Shown: positions 62,867-64,000 of the stretch, piece by piece
Numbering within the stretch: the stretch's first letter is position 1
Layout: each line of letters starts with the position of its first letter
Assembly (NCBI GenBank): GCA_013299105.1
Contig: JAAFJY010000023.1
Location: 1 to 64,000 of the forward strand
DNA length: 64,000 nt
Direction: 5' to 3'
Source: Chitinophagales bacterium
GTDB taxonomy: Bacteria; Bacteroidota; Bacteroidia; Chitinophagales; Saprospiraceae
Program-made: the position numbers and the translations under genes
Notes under the pieces: model-generated
Seen by the model: the letters and a program-made list of their open reading frames with translations, nothing else
Database searches by the model: none
What the model was told of the DNA's origin: nothing

Positions 62867-63471
62867 GTTAATTGGTTTTGATTTTGCAGTTGATTTGCAC
62901 TGGGTGGATAAGCATGACCGTTGTCCATCCAGGTTTCGAATTTCATGCGTTTGAACAAGTCACTGGGAGTGATGTCGAAGTCTTTGATCTCAGGCTGCCT
63001 TTTGATGATTTTAGGTACGATTTCATTGATAAACCAGCTGTTGTGGGTGATCAACAGTGATTTGAGGCATCCAGTATTGGCCAAGGGCGAAAGCAACAAG
63101 TCACATAGTTCCTGGTCCTCTTTGTAGCAATTGAAAAAATGATTGAATCGCTCCTGGTCATGCTTATCGTCTTCGATGGCCATGACAAAGTCGTGCAGGG
63201 TGGGAATAAACCGCTCCCGGTAATCAGGCAGGACGTGGTCTTGTTCGCATAGGTCTTTGACATTGACCACTTTCCCAAGGCTATTCATAATCGAATGCCC
63301 AAAAACTGGTATGACCACCCTCTTGATTCCCCATAAATTGTGCAATATGCGATGACGATTATCACTACACAATTCTTTGGTACAATCCATAAAATCGTGA
63401 ATCATGTAGTAATCTTCAATTTCCCCTTTTCGACGCTTGACCGAAATTTCAGCGTGTTTGTAGGCGTTCAT
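62863..63471 (-). CDS. DUF6915-like protein with C-terminal extension
   Basis: A 202-aa protein. Its first ~100 residues (HAEISVKRRKGEIEDYYMIH, DNRHRILHNLWGI, FGHSIMNSLGKVVNVKDLC, RFIPTLHDFV) follow the pattern I know from small uncharacterised DUF6915 proteins; this match is from memory. The rest, with SLLITHNSWFINEIVPKIIK, is not recognised. It heads the three-gene operon with the two paralogues and has a good promoter upstream. No signal peptide. Function unknown. Confidence 0.7.
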   Translation of the reverse strand: MNAYKHAEISVKRRKGEIEDYYMIHDFMDCTKELCSDNRHRILHNLWGIKRVVIPVFGHSIMNSLGKVVNVKDLCEQDHVLPDYRERFIPTLHDFVMAIEDDKHDQERFNHFFNCYKEDQELCDLLLSPLANTGCLKSLLITHNSWFINEIVPKIIKRQPEIKDFDITPSDLFKRMKFETWMDNGHAYPPSANQLQNQNQLT

Positions 63472-63512
63472 TACATTTTATGTTTCGAGTTCAATAAAAA
63501 TATTTTATGTTT

Positions 63513-63542
63513 CAAAATTACATTTTTTTTCGTAAAAATCAA
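63513..63542 (-). promoter_or_regulatory. Bacteroidota-type promoter of the paralogue operon
   Basis: On the minus strand TTG, exactly 19 bp, then TAATTTTG: a full match to TTG-N19-TAnnTTTG. It lies about 42 bp before the start of the 202-aa gene. Confidence 0.6.
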
Positions 63543-63631
63543 CTATCTGTTGGAAAAATTTAGAAAAAAGAAGAGTTTCTCCTTTTTCAGCCAAGAAAGA
63601 AACTCGTTCAACAAGAAGAAACCCAAAAACA

Positions 63632-64000
63632 TCACCCCGCCGCCTTCCGCATCCGCTTCGGCCCGTACCACAACCAGAACCCCGTGATGGTAAAAACCAA
63701 CAAAGCCAGCCCCATGACACTGGAATAAAAAAGCTTGATCTGCCCATCGCTGGTGCCCAAATAATGATCCAAGACCGAACCATCGTGGATTTTTTCAATA
63801 AAATCTGCACGCCGCTGCTCAATGTGGAGCAATTTACCCGTTGCCCCATCCAACTGCAAGCCCCAGAAATGCTCGCTGAACACGAACTTGACCGTGCCTT
63901 TGTCTTTTCGGATGTCAATGCGATCCAAATCCAAGGGCAAATCCGCCGCAACCGAATCGTGCAGGTACTGGCAAGCCAGGGTATGCAAGCTATCGACCGA
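63632..64000 (-). CDS. PepSY-associated membrane protein, partial (C-terminal part)
   Basis: The reading frame is open to the window edge, so only the last ~120 residues are seen. They show a PepSY-like stretch (FSEHFWGLQLDGATGKLLHI) and a C-terminal membrane helix (LFYSSVMGLALLVFTITGFW) ending in LWYGPKRMRKAAG, as in PepSY-associated TM helix proteins often tied to iron or redox uptake systems. A TTG codon near the edge is unlikely to be the true start. The N-terminal part lies outside the window. Confidence 0.8.
   Translation of the reverse strand, partial: SVDSLHTLACQYLHDSVAADLPLDLDRIDIRKDKGTVKFVFSEHFWGLQLDGATGKLLHIEQRRADFIEKIHDGSVLDHYLGTSDGQIKLFYSSVMGLALLVFTITGFWLWYGPKRMRKAAG

Noticed and set aside
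1-64000. tRNA or rRNA genes
   Set aside because: I found no cloverleaf with a GTTC-type T-loop and CCA end, and no rRNA-like stretch, on reading the intergenic regions by eye.

Overview
The window is chromosomal DNA of a member of the Bacteroidota, most likely of the Saprospirales/Haliscomenobacter type; that placement is inference. The evidence is several TonB-dependent receptors with N-terminal carboxypeptidase-like domains, two GLPGLI proteins, promoters of the TTG-N19-TAnnTTTG type, weak ribosome binding sites, an FtsZ ending in an LHDxVD-type tail, and a division cluster in the usual Bacteroidota order. There are no rRNA or tRNA genes, no CRISPR array, and no complete insertion sequence or prophage.

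0-18.5 kb: a hypothetical gene, then the whole dcw (division and cell wall) cluster on the minus strand. In transcription order it is mraZ, rsmH, ftsL-like, ftsI, murE, mraY, murD, ftsW, murG, murC, ftsQ, ftsA, ftsZ, ending in a terminator after ftsZ. It carries most genes for cytoplasmic muropeptide assembly, lipid I/II synthesis, septal glycan polymerisation and cross-linking, and the Z-ring. murB, murF and ddl are absent here. A row of MraZ-type GTGGGA boxes lies just upstream of a Bacteroidota -7 box before mraZ. Several intergenic gaps in the cluster are unusually long (230-650 bp) and filled with dispersed palindromic repeats.

18.9-31.7 kb: accessory and envelope genes. These are an AAA-ATPase/PD-(D/E)XK protein, a lipoprotein-like alpha/beta hydrolase, a small beta-barrel protein divergent from a membrane-bound LytTR regulator, a secreted triple-LysM protein overlapping tail-to-tail with a patatin phospholipase, a very large Oar-like TonB receptor with strongly biased codons, and an Rpn-type PD-(D/E)XK protein with a repeat-encoded coiled coil.

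31.8-45.1 kb: a minus-strand metabolic group (TonB receptor, SsuD-like flavin monooxygenase, sodium:solute symporter, Old Yellow Enzyme, enoyl-CoA hydratase). Then come moeA-sufU, a lipoprotein cytochrome c, a secreted Nudix-like protein and an S41 protease.

45.1-57.0 kb: a methyltransferase, a decayed S41 protease fragment, a TonB receptor-GLPGLI operon, a response regulator/histidine kinase operon divergent from a second GLPGLI gene, and a heme-type TonB receptor.

57.3-64 kb: an HxlR regulator divergent from a secreted DJ-1/PfpI-alpha/beta-hydrolase fusion, a barrel protein and an F420/NADP-type oxidoreductase. After these come a three-gene operon of unknown function with two tandem paralogues, and a PepSY-type membrane protein cut by the window edge.

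The least explained parts are the repeat families (a 100-bp hairpin element in three copies; a CCTCGC/ACACGGAT element in at least six, two of them inverted around the two-component locus; a GGCTCGCTGG element in four) and the paralogue operon at 60.8-63.5 kb. No clearly new defence or mobile system was recognised; those loci are the best candidates for something undescribed.
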